A DNA stretch of 58,999 nucleotides from Candidatus Rhodoferax bjergmarkensis (lineage in GTDB: Bacteria; Pseudomonadota; Gammaproteobacteria; Burkholderiales; Burkholderiaceae_C), in NCBI GenBank assembly GCA_016708345.1, contig JADJFX010000004.1, positions 1-58,999 of the forward strand. The letters are read 5' to 3'. The notes below the pieces were generated by a model. That model did not search any database. It worked only from the letters and a program-made list of their open reading frames with translations, and had not been told where the DNA came from. The position numbers and the translations under genes were made by a program. Each line of letters opens with the position of its first letter. Position 1 is the stretch's first letter. Below are positions 10,467-20,977 of the stretch, one piece after another.

Positions 10467-12870
10467 ATGAAACTTGCACTGAAATTGTTGGCCCTGCTGC
10501 TGGCCGTGCTGTTGCTGGGTGCCGTCGCCGTCGTCACCTGGTACCTCCACACCAAGCAACCCCAGCGCTCGGGCACCTTGCCACTGGCTGGGCTCAAGGC
10601 GGCTGTCAAAGTGAATTACGACGAACGCGGCGTGCCCCACATCCGCGCCGCAAACGAGGCCGATCTGTACCGCGCGCTGGGCTATGTGCATGCGCAAGAC
10701 CGCCTGTTTCAAATGGAGATGGTTCGACGGCTGGCACAGGGTGAACTGGCTGAAATTCTTGGTCCCGCTCTGGTCGAATCGGACCAGCTATTTCGCACCC
10801 TGGGCATTCGCGCCCATGCACAGGCCACTGCGGACCAATTCGATCCAACCAGCCCCGCCGTCAAAGCCTTGGTGGCCTACCTGGACGGCATCAACCAATA
10901 CCAGGCAAGCCAGCCTGCGCCGCTGGAATTTGACCTCCTTGGCATCCCCAAACGTCCCTTCACAGCGCAAGATACGGTCGCCGTGGCGGGCTATCTGGCT
11001 TACAGCTTTTCCCCCGCCTTTCGCACCGACCCGGCCCTGACCTACCTGCGCGACAGGGTGGGGCCAAGCTATTTGAATATTTTTGACCTGGAATGGAACC
11101 CGTTGGGAGTGATCTCGTCTGAGCCCACAGCCAGCCTGAACACCGCAGACTGGGCTCAACTGGCGAAAATTTCACAAGTCAGCCAGCAGGCGCTGGCCTT
11201 GGCCGGGATTCCCGCCTTTCAGGGCAGCAACGCGTGGGCCATGTCCGGCAGCCTCACCGCCAGCGGCAAACCTTTGCTGGCCGGTGACCCGCACATTGAA
11301 TTTTCGGCCCCTGCGGTCTGGTACGAAGCGCATTTGTCGGCACCCGGTTTCGAGTTGTATGGGCACCACCATGCACTCACTCCCAGTGCCTTGCTGGGCC
11401 ACAACATGCAGTTTGGCTGGAGCCTGACCCTGTTCCAAAACGATGACGTTGACCTCATTGCCGAAAAGCTCCACCCAACCAACCCCAATCTGGTGTGGTA
11501 CAAAGGCCAATGGGTAGAGTTGCAAAGCCACAGCGAAACCATCCGTGTCAAAGGTGCAGCGCCTGTGCAACTCACCCTGCGAAGCTCGCCCCACGGCCCC
11601 CTCATCACCGATGCTTTCCCGGATACTTTGGGTACCAAGCCGGTGGCCATGTGGTGGGCTTTTCTGGAAACCGAAACCCCTTGCACGAGGCTTTTACGAG
11701 CTTAACCGAGCCAACACGCTGGAAAAAGCCCGCAGCGCCGCCAGCAAAGTTCACGCGCCCGGTCTCAATGTGGTGTGGGCCAACGCCTTGGGGGACATCG
11801 GCTGGTGGGCGGCTGCCAAGTTGCCGATTCGCCCGCAAGGCGTCAACCCGAGCTTTATTCTCGATGGCAGTAGCGGGCAAGCCGACAAACCCGGCTTTTA
11901 CCGCTTCAACGATAACCCACAGGAAGAAAACCCTTCGCGCGGCTACATCATGTCGGCCAACCACCAGCCCAAGCCCAGCAGCGGAGTTCCGGTGCCCGGC
12001 TATTACAGCCTGTACGACCGCGCCCAGCGGCTCGATGAACTTCTGCGCGACCCGGCCACCGCTTGGAACTTGGACAACAGCAAGCCCGTCCAGCTGGACA
12101 CCCAAAATGCTTACCCCCGCCGCGTGCTTGAGCCTTTGCTGCCGGTGCTCAAAGAAATCGTGACCGATCCACTGGAACGCGCCCTGCTCGAAAGCCTGGC
12201 CCAGTGGGATGGCAGCCACTCGCTCAACAGCATCACCCCCACGGTGTTCAGCCAACTTCTGTACGAATTGGCCCACGCCGCCATGGCCGACGAATTGGGC
12301 GAAGAACAGTTCACGCAATTGCTGCACACACCGGCGCTGGAATTTGCCCTGCCCCGGCTGGCAGGCGACGCCACATCGCGCTGGTGGAACAACAAAAGCA
12401 CGCCCAAAACCGAGTCACGCGCCGACACGATGCGGGTGGTCTGGCGTGCCACCATCAGCCATTTGCAAGAAACTTTCGGCAAAGAACCCACAGACTGGGG
12501 TTGGGGCAAAGCCCACACATTGACCCATGTACATCCGCTGGCCACAAAAATGCGACTGGGTCGCATCTTCAACATTGGATCCTTTGCCGCACCCGGTGGA
12601 CGCGAAACCCCGAATCACCTCGCCAGCCCTCTCGGACCCGCGCCATGGGCCGTCACAGCCGGCCCCTCTACCCGGCGCTTGATCGACTTTGCCGATGCCA
12701 GCAAAGCCCTGGGCATCAACCCGGTGGGTCAAAGCGGCGTGCTGTTTGACCGGCACTACCAGGATCAGGCGAAAACATTTGTCGCCGGGGGCTACCTGCA
12801 GCAGCCCCTGAGCACCGCAGATGTGAAGGCCAACACCCGCAGCACGCTGGTACTGAGCCCAGTGCCCTGA
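10467..12870 (+). CDS. Penicillin acylase family (Ntn-hydrolase) periplasmic amidase (frameshifted)
   Basis: N-terminal nucleophile hydrolase cleaving side-chain amides; family members act on penicillins or acyl-homoserine lactones. The start MKLALKLLALLLAVLLLGAV at 10467 is a signal or anchor sequence. The alpha chain contains GVPHIRAANEADLYRALGYVHAQDRLFQME. The nucleophile Ser that becomes the beta-chain N-terminus lies in GSNAWAMSG (about residue 254), and the beta chain continues to RSTLVLSPVP. Two homopolymer deletions near 11670 (C run) and 11690 (T run) split the gene; restored, the span is about 800 aa. It follows hpnE by 7 nt. The substrate is not deducible. Confidence 0.9.
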
Positions 12871-12969
12871 CCAAGCCCAAAATCGTGCCTTGGCCCGAAT
12901 ATTTCCCGACCTTGCCCGCTCATTTCCCCTTCATTTGAACCAAGCCGCTCCGTCGCGCGAGAATACGAC

Positions 12970-14076
12970 ATGACTTCTTTTTCCACTGGTAAATTCGCGG
13001 CCGAGCCGCCCTTCGCGCATGGCCAACCACCCCGCACCGCCGTCTTGTATTGCAACCTGGGAACTCCTGACACCCCCACAACGGCAGACGTCAGGCGCTA
13101 TTTGCGTGAATTTTTGAGCGACCCGCGCGTGGTTGAAATTCCGCGTCTGCTGTGGCTGATGATTTTGCACGGCATCATCCTGCGCTTTCGGCCCGCCAAA
13201 TCGGCCGCCAAGTACGCCAGCATCTGGACACCCGAGGGCTCGCCTCTGAAGGTCTGGACAGAAAAGCAGGCCAAGCTCTTGCAGGGCTGGCTGGGCCAGC
13301 GCGGACACCAGGTCAAGGTGCGTTATGCCATGCGCTACGGCAGCACCTCCATTGCCTCGCAACTTGATGCACTCAAGGCTGAGGGCGTCAACCGGGTGCT
13401 GATTTTGCCGGCCTACCCCCAGTATTCAGCCACCACCACCGCCAGCGTGTTTGACGCGGTGTATGGCTGGGCAGGCAAGGTGCGCCATATTCCCGAACTG
13501 CGCTTTGTCAACCACTACCACGATGATGCTGGCTGCATCCGTGCGCTCGCCGGCAGCATCGCGCGCTACTGGAAAGCCCATGGACGCCCGGACCATCTGG
13601 TCATGAGTTTTCATGGCGTGCCCGAGCGCACACTGCATCTGGGCGACCCTTACCACTGCGAGTGTCAAAAAACAGCGCGCTTGCTGGCGGCTCAACTGGG
13701 TCTGGCGCAGAACCAGTACAAAGTGACGTTTCAGTCGCGCCTGGGCCGGGCCAAATGGCTGGAGCCTTACACCGAGCCGGCCCTGATTTCAATGGGAAAA
13801 GCTGGGGTCAAGCGGGTTGATGTGGTGTGCCCCGGCTTTACCAGCGATTGCCTGGAAACACTGGAAGAAATAGCCATGGAAGGCCGCGCCGCATTCCTGA
13901 ACGCGGGTGGCAAAGAGTTTCACTACATCCCCTGCCTCAATGACGACCCCGCCTGGATTACCGCCCTGTGTGAGGTAACGCAGCAGCATCTGGCAGGCTG
14001 GCCGACACAAACCACCCCCAGCTTGCAAGAGCTTGCTGCCTCACGCGAGGCCGCCTTGAAACTTGGAGCCAGCTAA
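12970..14076 (+). CDS. hemH: Ferrochelatase
   Basis: Inserts Fe2+ into protoporphyrin IX, the last step of protoheme synthesis, in the cytoplasm or at the inner membrane. 368 aa, intact. Family landmarks: VLYCNLGTPDTPTTADVRRYLREFLSDPRVVEIPR at the N-terminus, QYSATTTASVF in the active-site region, the metal-ligand region LVMSFHGVPERT, and the FTSDCLETLEEI motif near the C-terminus with the conserved Glu. It is convergent with the nir cytochrome genes, whose products need heme, and is followed by a strong stem-loop. Confidence 0.97.
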   Translation: MTSFSTGKFAAEPPFAHGQPPRTAVLYCNLGTPDTPTTADVRRYLREFLSDPRVVEIPRLLWLMILHGIILRFRPAKSAAKYASIWTPEGSPLKVWTEKQAKLLQGWLGQRGHQVKVRYAMRYGSTSIASQLDALKAEGVNRVLILPAYPQYSATTTASVFDAVYGWAGKVRHIPELRFVNHYHDDAGCIRALAGSIARYWKAHGRPDHLVMSFHGVPERTLHLGDPYHCECQKTARLLAAQLGLAQNQYKVTFQSRLGRAKWLEPYTEPALISMGKAGVKRVDVVCPGFTSDCLETLEEIAMEGRAAFLNAGGKEFHYIPCLNDDPAWITALCEVTQQHLAGWPTQTTPSLQELAASREAALKLGAS

Positions 14077-14117
14077 AAAAAAGCGAAGGCGTTGCACGGG
14101 GCAACACTCGCTTTTTT
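14076..14117. terminator. Bidirectional intrinsic terminator between hemH and the nir cluster
   Basis: An A-run leads into AGCGA, an inner GTTGC/GCAAC pair, then TCGCTTTTTT. The outer stem AAAAGCGA pairs with TCGCTTTT, so it can act in both directions between the convergent genes. Confidence 0.8.
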
Positions 14118-14162
14118 GATTTTTAACCGATGGACGTGGCGTTCACCGGTTTGGGTGGAGAT

Positions 14163-14983
14163 TTACAGCTTGGTAGCCTTGACATCACCATCAGCACCCA
14201 GACCCAAGGTATAGCCTAAAGACACATGGTGGAAGCGTCCGCTGGCGTGGTCGCCATGGATTGCGAGTCCAAAGGGAACCGCCTTGCCTTCACCCGGGTT
14301 CTTGCGGGTGAAAGTGACGGTGTAAGTGTCGCCAGCCTTGCTGCCTTCAGCCTTGGCGCCCAAGGAACCGCCCTCCATCTTGCGCTCACTGGTCACCGTA
14401 CCGTCAGCCACCTTGGCACCCTTGGCACTCTTCCACTGCATCAGGTCATACGAACCTTCTTTGGTGTACTTGGTTTTCTTGTCATCGGCACCCGGCATGG
14501 TGCGGGCGTCCACGTGGCAGGTAGCCCAGCAACCCACTTGGGCAGCCTGAGGTACCTTGGCATCCGGGAACATCACAGCGACTTTTACATCGTTGTCCTT
14601 GTCACCCTTGTCCGCACCACCGGCCGGAGCCTTGAAGGTCATCCGGATATAGAGATTGCTCGCATCGTAGGCAGCCTGCACGCCAACGGGGTAGATCATC
14701 GTCTTGGGAGCACCTTTGGGCTCCAATTCCTTGTCAGCCAAGCGCTTGAAGTTCAAATTCAAAGTGCCCTTTTCCTCGTGGCATCCCACGCAGGTTTCAC
14801 CCTTTTTAAGACCAGCGGTACCGCTGTGGTCAGATTTTTGCCAACCCATTCAATGGGTGTCACGCCAGGGTGAAACACATTGATCTCGCGCTTGGGAACT
14901 TTTGCCCAATCAGGTGCTGCCATGGCCGAGCCGGCCATCAGCAAAGTGCCAAGCATCAGCATGGAAACTTTGGTTTTTTTCAT
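14163..14983 (-). CDS. Periplasmic c-type cytochrome with ethylbenzene-dehydrogenase-like heme domain (one frameshift)
   Basis: Start chosen at 14983 (MKKTKVSMLMLGTLLMAGSAMA, signal peptide) because AAAGGA lies 10 nt upstream. An indel in the T run near 14838 splits it; joined it gives PIEWVGK-KSDHSGTAG. One standard heme c site, CVGCH, is followed by an EB_dh-type beta-sandwich (PF09459-like: MIYPVGVQAAYDASNLYIRMTFKAP) containing the six-residue CWATCH (CX3CH). The end region GLAIHGDHASGRFHHVSLGYTLGL fits the family. It is the third gene of the nirS cluster and probably an electron carrier to or from NirS; the role is inferred from position. Confidence 0.8.
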
Positions 14984-15049
14984 CTCAAACAGTCCTTTCA
15001 AATACTCAATAAAACAATCATTGTGTGAATAAATATGCGCTATGCAAGA

Positions 15050-15635
15050 TCACTCATCATCATCTTCTTTCATGCCTTTGGGCTTCTGGTGGGCAATACC
15101 TTTGTGGCAATCAATACAGGTTTTCTTTTCATCCTGAGCGATTTTGTGCATTTTGGCACCACGCAGCTTTTGCTTTTCAGTGTCCATGCCCTCAAAACTA
15201 TGGCAGTTGCGGCATTCGCGGGAATCAACCGCCTTCATGCGCGCCCACTCGTTTTCAGCCAAACGCAAACGATTTGCCTCAAACTTTTCCCGGGTGTCAA
15301 TCGTTCCCATCAGCTTGCCCCACAGCTCAGCACTGGCTTTGATCTTGCGCACCATTTTGTGCGACCAATCCTTGGGCACATGGCAATCGGAACACATCGC
15401 CCGCACACCAGTCCGGTTGCTGTAGTGAATGGTTTTTTTGTATTCTTGGTACACGTTGTCATGCATTTCATGACAAGAAATACAAAATTCCATGGTGTTG
15501 GTTGCTTCCATGGCGGTATTGAAGCCACCCCAGAAAATAATTCCTGAGAAAAATCCAACGGTTAACAGGGCAATCAACGAATACTTCGCACTCGGCGCGC
15601 GCAACAGCCCACAGGCCACCTAATTTTGATGCCAT
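15050..15635 (-). CDS. nirT: NapC/NirT-family tetraheme cytochrome c, membrane quinol dehydrogenase (one frameshift)
   Basis: Transfers electrons from quinol to periplasmic nitrite reductase. The sequence shows one N-terminal membrane anchor (YSLIALLTVGFFSGIIFWGG) and four heme motifs: CISCH, CSDCH, CRNCH and CIDCH. The likely start is ATG 15635 (MASKLGGLWAV) behind GGAG, with a one-base loss around 15600 before the anchor; the uninterrupted frame begins with a GTG at 15619. The tail ends in an acidic KEDDDE. It lies directly downstream of nirS. NirT is favoured over NapC by context; the two families are hard to separate by sequence alone. Confidence 0.9.
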
Positions 15636-15680
15636 TACAAACTCCAAATTTCCAACGAAGACACAACAACTCTCAGATAC

Positions 15681-15705
15681 AACAGAGGGGCTTGCGCCCT
15701 CTGTT
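15681..15705. promoter_or_regulatory. Stem-loop between nirS and nirT
   Basis: AACAGAGGG and CCCTCTGTT form a perfect 9-bp stem around a GCTTGCG loop. No T run follows on the minus strand, so an mRNA-stabilising or processing hairpin that raises nirS over nirT expression is more likely than a full terminator. Confidence 0.6.
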
Positions 15706-15729
15706 CATGTGTCAGATTGCTGGTTCTGA

Positions 15730-17418
15730 TTAATAAATGTCGTGCTGCGTGTTGTACACGTTGAACTTGCCTGTCGGTGTGATCATCTTCGGATCGGTGA
15801 TCACCTTTTTCAAGGCCAAAGTCTTGTCGTCATACACCACAATCGCAGACTGGTCTGTCTTGCCGCCCCACAAGGAGATCCACACTTCTGTGCCGTCCGC
15901 GCTGTACTCTGGGTGAACGGCACGGCGCGTTGCCTTGGTAGCGGGCAAACCGGAATCCTTGGCGACGTTGATCGTCTTGAACGGTTTGGACAGGTCGCCC
16001 ATCTTCCACACAGACACTGACTCAGCTGTTTCCTTGTCAGAATTCTGAGCAGAATCAGCCCACAGATGGTTGGACTTGGGATGTGTCTTGACAAACAGGT
16101 TGCCAGGAACGTGTTTCACTTCCTGAACGACCTTCCAGTTGAACTCTTTGTATTTGGCAAACTTTTTCTCGTCAGATGGCGTGCTGATCAAGGTCACGAC
16201 ATCGGCACCCAAGTGACCCGTCGCCCAAACCGGACCAAATGTTGGATGAACGAAGTTGGCACCACGGCCGGGATGAGGAATCTTGGCCGTAGGCACCAAA
16301 GCAGCCAGCTTGCCAGTCTTCAAGTCCACGGCAGCAATCTTGTTGGAAGCATTCGCAGCGACCAAGAAGTAACGCTTGGAAGCATCAAAACCGCCGTCAT
16401 GCAGGAATTTGGCAGAACCAATGGTGGTGGTCTTCAAATTCTCGATGTCGGAATAGTCAACCAGCAAAATTTGACCGGTTTCCTTGATGTTCACAACCCA
16501 TTCAGGCTTGATCTCAGAAGCCACAATCGACGCCACGCGTGGCTCTGGATGGTATTCACCATCCACCGTCATGCCACGGGTGCTCACCACTTTGCGGGGC
16601 TTGAGAGTGTCACCGTCCATGATCACGTACTGGGGCGGCCAGTAAGAACCAGCGATGGCATAAACGTCTTCAAAGCCCTTGAACTTGGAGGTATCGACCG
16701 AACGGGCGTCAAAACCAATTTTGACTTCGGCCACAACACCTGGTTTTTCCATCCACAGGTCAATCAGAGACAAACGGCCATCGCGACCGATCACGTAGAC
16801 ATAACGTCCGGATTTGGACAAGCGCGAAATATGCACGGCATAACCGGTCTTGACAATGCTGCGAATCTCTTTGGTATCGCCATCAATCAGCGCCACTTCT
16901 CCGGTATCGCGCAAAGTGACCGAGAACATGTTCTTCAGGTTGAACTTGTTCATTTGCTTGGTTGGGCGGTCCTTGACAGGCACCATCACCTTCCAGGAAT
17001 CCATCGTGTCTTTGAAGCTGTATTCTGGTGGCACATCCGGCGTGTTCTGGATGTACTTGGCCATCAACGTGAGTTCTTCCTTGGTCAGGATGTCATCAAA
17101 ATTGACCATGCCGCCATCGGTACCGTAACCGATGATTTTCTCAAGACGGGATTGACCCAAAGAAAGGGTGCCGCCTTCTGTTTTCTTTCCATCTTTGTCG
17201 GTTTTGGACCAATGGGGTTCCAGATTTTTACCAGTGGCACCTTTGCGCAAAACACCGTGGCAACCCGCGCAACGCTCAAAATAGATCTTTTTGGCGGCTT
17301 CTTTTTCTGCCGCTGTCATGGAAGGCGCTGTCGTATTGTCTGCTTGCGCAGCCGCAGAAATGGCCATGCCGGTCAGTAAAACCACTGCCGCTACGCTGGA
17401 AAGACGTGGAAACTTCAT
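15730..17418 (-). CDS. nirS: Cytochrome cd1 nitrite reductase (NO-forming)
   Basis: Periplasmic enzyme reducing nitrite to NO in denitrification. 562 aa, intact. The start at 17418 (MKFPRLSSVAAVVLLTGMA) gives a Sec signal cleaved near AQA-DN and has GGAG upstream. The N-terminal cytochrome c domain has CAGCH (residues 50-54). It is followed by the eight-bladed d1-heme propeller with GYAVHISRLSKSGRYVYVIGRDG (d1 ligand-region His) and HPGRGANFVHPTFGPVWATGHLG, and the characteristic end PTGKFNVYNTQHDIY. The d1-heme biosynthesis genes (nirF, D, L, G, H, J, E) are not in the window and must lie elsewhere. Confidence 0.98.
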   Translation of the reverse strand: MKFPRLSSVAAVVLLTGMAISAAAQADNTTAPSMTAAEKEAAKKIYFERCAGCHGVLRKGATGKNLEPHWSKTDKDGKKTEGGTLSLGQSRLEKIIGYGTDGGMVNFDDILTKEELTLMAKYIQNTPDVPPEYSFKDTMDSWKVMVPVKDRPTKQMNKFNLKNMFSVTLRDTGEVALIDGDTKEIRSIVKTGYAVHISRLSKSGRYVYVIGRDGRLSLIDLWMEKPGVVAEVKIGFDARSVDTSKFKGFEDVYAIAGSYWPPQYVIMDGDTLKPRKVVSTRGMTVDGEYHPEPRVASIVASEIKPEWVVNIKETGQILLVDYSDIENLKTTTIGSAKFLHDGGFDASKRYFLVAANASNKIAAVDLKTGKLAALVPTAKIPHPGRGANFVHPTFGPVWATGHLGADVVTLISTPSDEKKFAKYKEFNWKVVQEVKHVPGNLFVKTHPKSNHLWADSAQNSDKETAESVSVWKMGDLSKPFKTINVAKDSGLPATKATRRAVHPEYSADGTEVWISLWGGKTDQSAIVVYDDKTLALKKVITDPKMITPTGKFNVYNTQHDIY

Positions 17419-17745
17419 ATTTCTAACTCCGTTGTACCTCACAGCCAAAACACCAGAATGGTAAGAACCCGGGCTCGTCGACGGCTGCAAAAACTCGACT
17501 TGAGCGGGGTCATTATCTATCGAAAAACGTCCAGTTTTCCTTAATTCAGATCAATCATTACAGGGTTAACCCGGGTAATCCAAGTGGCAAAATGTCCCTC
17601 CGACTCATACGAATTTGATTCGGCGGTACATTGCAAATCAGTCAAGCGAGCATCTTTTCCTGCAAATCGACCGCATCATTTTTGCCCCGTTTTTTTCACA
17701 AATCATTGCCCACCCACTGCATTTTTACGACTCCAGAAGCACGCC
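17419..17745. other. Divergent nirS-nrdJ intergenic region
   Basis: 327 bp without a gene. It carries the FNR/DNR-type box at 17541-17554 and, nearer nrdJ, a small inverted repeat CGAAT-TTG-ATTCG. No B12 box or cobalamin-riboswitch core was seen ahead of nrdJ. Confidence 0.6.
17541..17554. promoter_or_regulatory. FNR/DNR-type box upstream of nirS
   Basis: TTAATTCAGATCAA matches the consensus TTGAT-N4-ATCAA at 9 of 10 defined positions. It lies 122 bp upstream of the nirS start and 191 bp upstream of the nrdJ start. Crp/FNR-family anaerobic or NO-responsive activation of nirS is well established in denitrifiers; the use of this site is inferred. Confidence 0.7.
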
Positions 17746-20503
17746 ATGTCCCAAAAAACCACCGAACGCACAAAACCCGCCGTCACACTCGCACCGCAGC
17801 AAATCAGCGAAGAAGTTCTTATTGAGAAGTACAGCAAGGGAACTGAAAAGACCGTGTTTGAAGTGAATCAGCGTGTTGCGCGTGCCTTGGCAAAGGTCGA
17901 AGCACCGGAACACCAAAAACAATGGGAAACCAAATTTCTGCAAGCGCTGCAAAACGGATTTCTGCCGGCCGGGCGGATTCAATCGGCAGCGGGAACTGAT
18001 CTTGCAGCCACGCTGATTAACTGCTTCGTGCAACCGGTTGGCGACTCCATTGCGCACGTGGAAGACGGTCATCCCGGCATCTACACCGCCCTGACCGAGG
18101 CTGCCGAGACCATGCGCCGCGGCGGCGGTGTGGGCTATGACTTTCACGCATCCGGCCCCGTGGCTCATGGGTTGGCAGCACACAAAGCAGTGCGTCAGGT
18201 CCCGTAAGTTATATGCGTGTTTTTGACCGCTCTTGCGAGACCGTTGAATCGGCAGGTGCCCGTCGGGGTGCTCAAATGGGGGTATTGCGCTGCGACCACC
18301 CCGACATTGAAGAATTCATTCATGCTTATCAGGCCAAAGACACTGGTTTATGGGTCTACCGCAAGCTGCAAGCAAGAGATCTGTGGGATCAGATCATGCA
18401 GTCCACCTACGACCATGCCGAACCTGGCGTCCTGTTCCTGGACCACATCAACCGCGACAACAATCTGTCTTATTGCGAAACCATCGCCAGCACCAATCCT
18501 TGCGCCGAGCAACCCCTGCCGCCCTACGGTTGCTGCTGCCTTGGCTCTATCGACCTCACCCGCTTTATCACCAACCCCTTTGAAAGCAACGCCGAGTTTG
18601 ACCACGCCGCATTTGCTGAAGTGGCGCGTGTGGCCACCCGCATGTTGGACAACGTGCTTGACGTGACCGTGTGGCCCCTACCCCAACAACAAGAAGAAGC
18701 GCGCAACAAACGCCGGGTCGGACTGGGATTTACCGGTTTGGGCGACACCTTGGTGATGCTCAATTTGCGCTACGATTCGCAAGAGGCGCGCGACATGGCC
18801 CGCAGAATTTCTGAGGTTATGCGCGACACAGCCTACGAAGCCTCTATTGAGCTGGCACGCGAGCGCGGTGCTTTTCCCTTGTTCAATGCGGATCTGTACC
18901 TGAGCGGTCAAACCTTCGCCTCACGCCTGCCATCGGCCTTGAAGGATCGCATTCGCGCCCACGGTCTTCGCAATTCGCATTTGCTCTCGATTGCCCCTAC
19001 CGGAACCATCAGTCTGGCTTTTGCCGACAACGCCAGCAATGGCATTGAGCCCGCGTTCAGCTGGAGCTACACCCGCAAAAAACGCATGGCGGATGGCAGT
19101 TTCAAGGAATATGCGGTGGAAGATCACGCCTGGCGCCTGTACCGCCACCTGCGTGGCGAAAATGCGCCACTCACACCGGCTTTTGTCACAGCGCTTGAAA
19201 TGAGCGCCCAGGCACACGAATCCATGGTGGCGGCTGTAGCCCCGTACATTGATACCGCCATTTCCAAGACGGTCAACGTCCCTGCCGACTACCCCTATGC
19301 TGACTTTCAAAACCTGTACATGGAGGCATGGCAGTCTGGCCTGAAAGGTCTGGCCACCTACCGCCCCAACTCGGTGTTGGGATCGGTTCTGAGCGTCACC
19401 CCAAGCGCAGCGCCGGTCAGCGCAACGCCGCTGCATATCGACGGTGCCAATCACCGCTTGGCGCTCGAACGCTTGCCCGTGCCCGTGCTCTCCTCTCTAC
19501 GCTGGCCCAGCCGCCCCGAACTGCCAGCCGGCAACCCCGCCTGGACCTTCATGGTGCATCATCCATTTGGCGACTTTGCCTTGTTTGTGGGTGAATTGGC
19601 TCCGAAGAAGGTGGTGCCCCGCAGCCTTTTGAAGTTTGGGTCAATGGCACTGACGAACCACGCGGTCTGGGCGCTCTCGCGAAAACACTGTCCATGGACT
19701 TGCGCGCGAATGACCCGGCCTGGTTGCAACTCAAACTTGACGCCTTGGCCACCGTGGCTGAAGAACACTCGTTTGAAATGCCATTCCCCCCGCACGGAGA
19801 GCTTCGCTTGTTTCCCGGCGTGGTGGCAGCCACGGCAGCGGTCATTCGCTGGCGCTGCGAGCAGCTCAAGGCATTGGCTGGCAAGGACACCACCATTCCA
19901 ACGCCCGTTATCGACGCCATGTTCAGCCGTGGTGAGCCTCAAACTGGCCCCTCCGGCACCTTGGCTTGGTCGGTGGACGTGGACAATCCCGCCACAGGCG
20001 AAGCTTTCACCGTCACACTCAAAGAAGTGAACCTGCAAGGCCAGGACGGCGGCATTGTCACGCGACCCTGCGCAGTCGGTTTCTCCGGCAACTACCCCGC
20101 GCGCTGGACGGACTGGCCAGACTTTTTGTCACTGGACATGCGGGTGATCGACCCCGCCTGGATTGGTATGAAACTGCGCAAGCTGCTCAACTACGCTGAA
20201 CCCTTGGGCCACTTCATGGCCTTCGTGCCGGGCTTGCCCCATGGTGAGCGTCGCCAGCAAACCTGGCCTTCCACCGTGGCCTACCTCGCACGCCTGATCA
20301 TTCACCGCTACGCCATGCTCGGCGTGCTGGACGAGGAAGGCTTCCCCTTGCGCGACATGGGCGTGCTTGATGCGCCAAAAAGCCAGGGTACACCCACCAC
20401 CATGGCCGGAAAAATCTGCCCTGAGTGTGGAAACCCAACCGTCATTCACAAAGACGGATGCGACTTTTGCACCGCTTGTGGTTACGTTGGGCAGTGTGGC
20501 TAA
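17746..20503 (+). CDS. nrdJ: Adenosylcobalamin-dependent (class II) ribonucleoside-diphosphate reductase (two frameshifts)
   Basis: Makes deoxyribonucleotides with a B12-derived radical, independent of oxygen. The start at 17746 is MSQKTTERTKPAV. Landmarks: LPAGRIQSAAGT, MRRGGGVGYDF, the QSSASGPVSYM active-site stretch (visible after restoring a missing T near 18140), NPCAEQPLPPYGCCCLGSIDL with catalytic residues, and SIAPTGTISLAFADNASNGIEP. A second indel near 19618 hides PFEVWVNGT. The C-terminus holds a zinc-ribbon-like CPECG...CDFCTACGYVGQCG that probably re-reduces the active site. Span about 920 aa. It diverges from nirS, consistent with use under low oxygen. Confidence 0.93.
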
Positions 20504-20977
20504 TTTTCATAATGCAGGGTGCCTGGCAAACTTTGGGGCCACCCTGCAAAACTCTGAAAGTCAAATCCTTGGTGTAATCGCTGCACGTACTCACCCCCCA
20601 ACACACTAAACATGGCATTGGGGTGGCACGTGCCAACAAGACAGCACGAAAAAAAGTTTGTGCTGCAAATCGATAATGCGAAACCCAATGAGTGCAAACT
20701 CAGTGCTCAAAGGTGCTTTGAACAAAGCGACCTTTGCTACCGGGTTGGCTCGATAACGCTCACGAATGGTTTCAAAAGCCGCCTGATGGGAAAAGGATTC
20801 ACGTTTTGCAAACGGCGCGCCACCTGCGGCCAAGTCCAGTAGTCAACTTCCCGCAAGAGTGCTGCTGATCCTGCTCTTGTTGAAACTGGCTTGTGAATGT
20901 TGGCAACCGCTGGGGCAAAACCGCCCAACTCACGCAATTTTCCACGCGTTGCCAACAGGCTGGATAATCAGACGTTT
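20504..20977. other. Intergenic region downstream of nrdJ
   Basis: 474 bp in which I see no supportable gene. It holds a stem-loop (20513-20548) and a 12-bp perfect palindrome TGGCACGTGCCA (20624-20635). Short readings on both strands have no recognisable family and no good ribosome-binding sites. Confidence 0.5.
20513..20548. terminator. Possible nrdJ terminator stem-loop
   Basis: TGCAGGGTG pairs with CACCCTGCA (9 bp) across an 18-nt loop, 10 nt after the nrdJ stop. There is no T run after it, so terminator function is uncertain. Confidence 0.4.

Noticed and set aside
16066..17379. Plus-strand reading (437 codons) opposite nirS
   Set aside because: Antisense shadow of a clearly recognised gene.
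17560..17745. Cobalamin riboswitch ahead of nrdJ
   Set aside because: No B12-box-like sequence or suitable pairing seen; B12-dependent enzymes are not always riboswitch-controlled.
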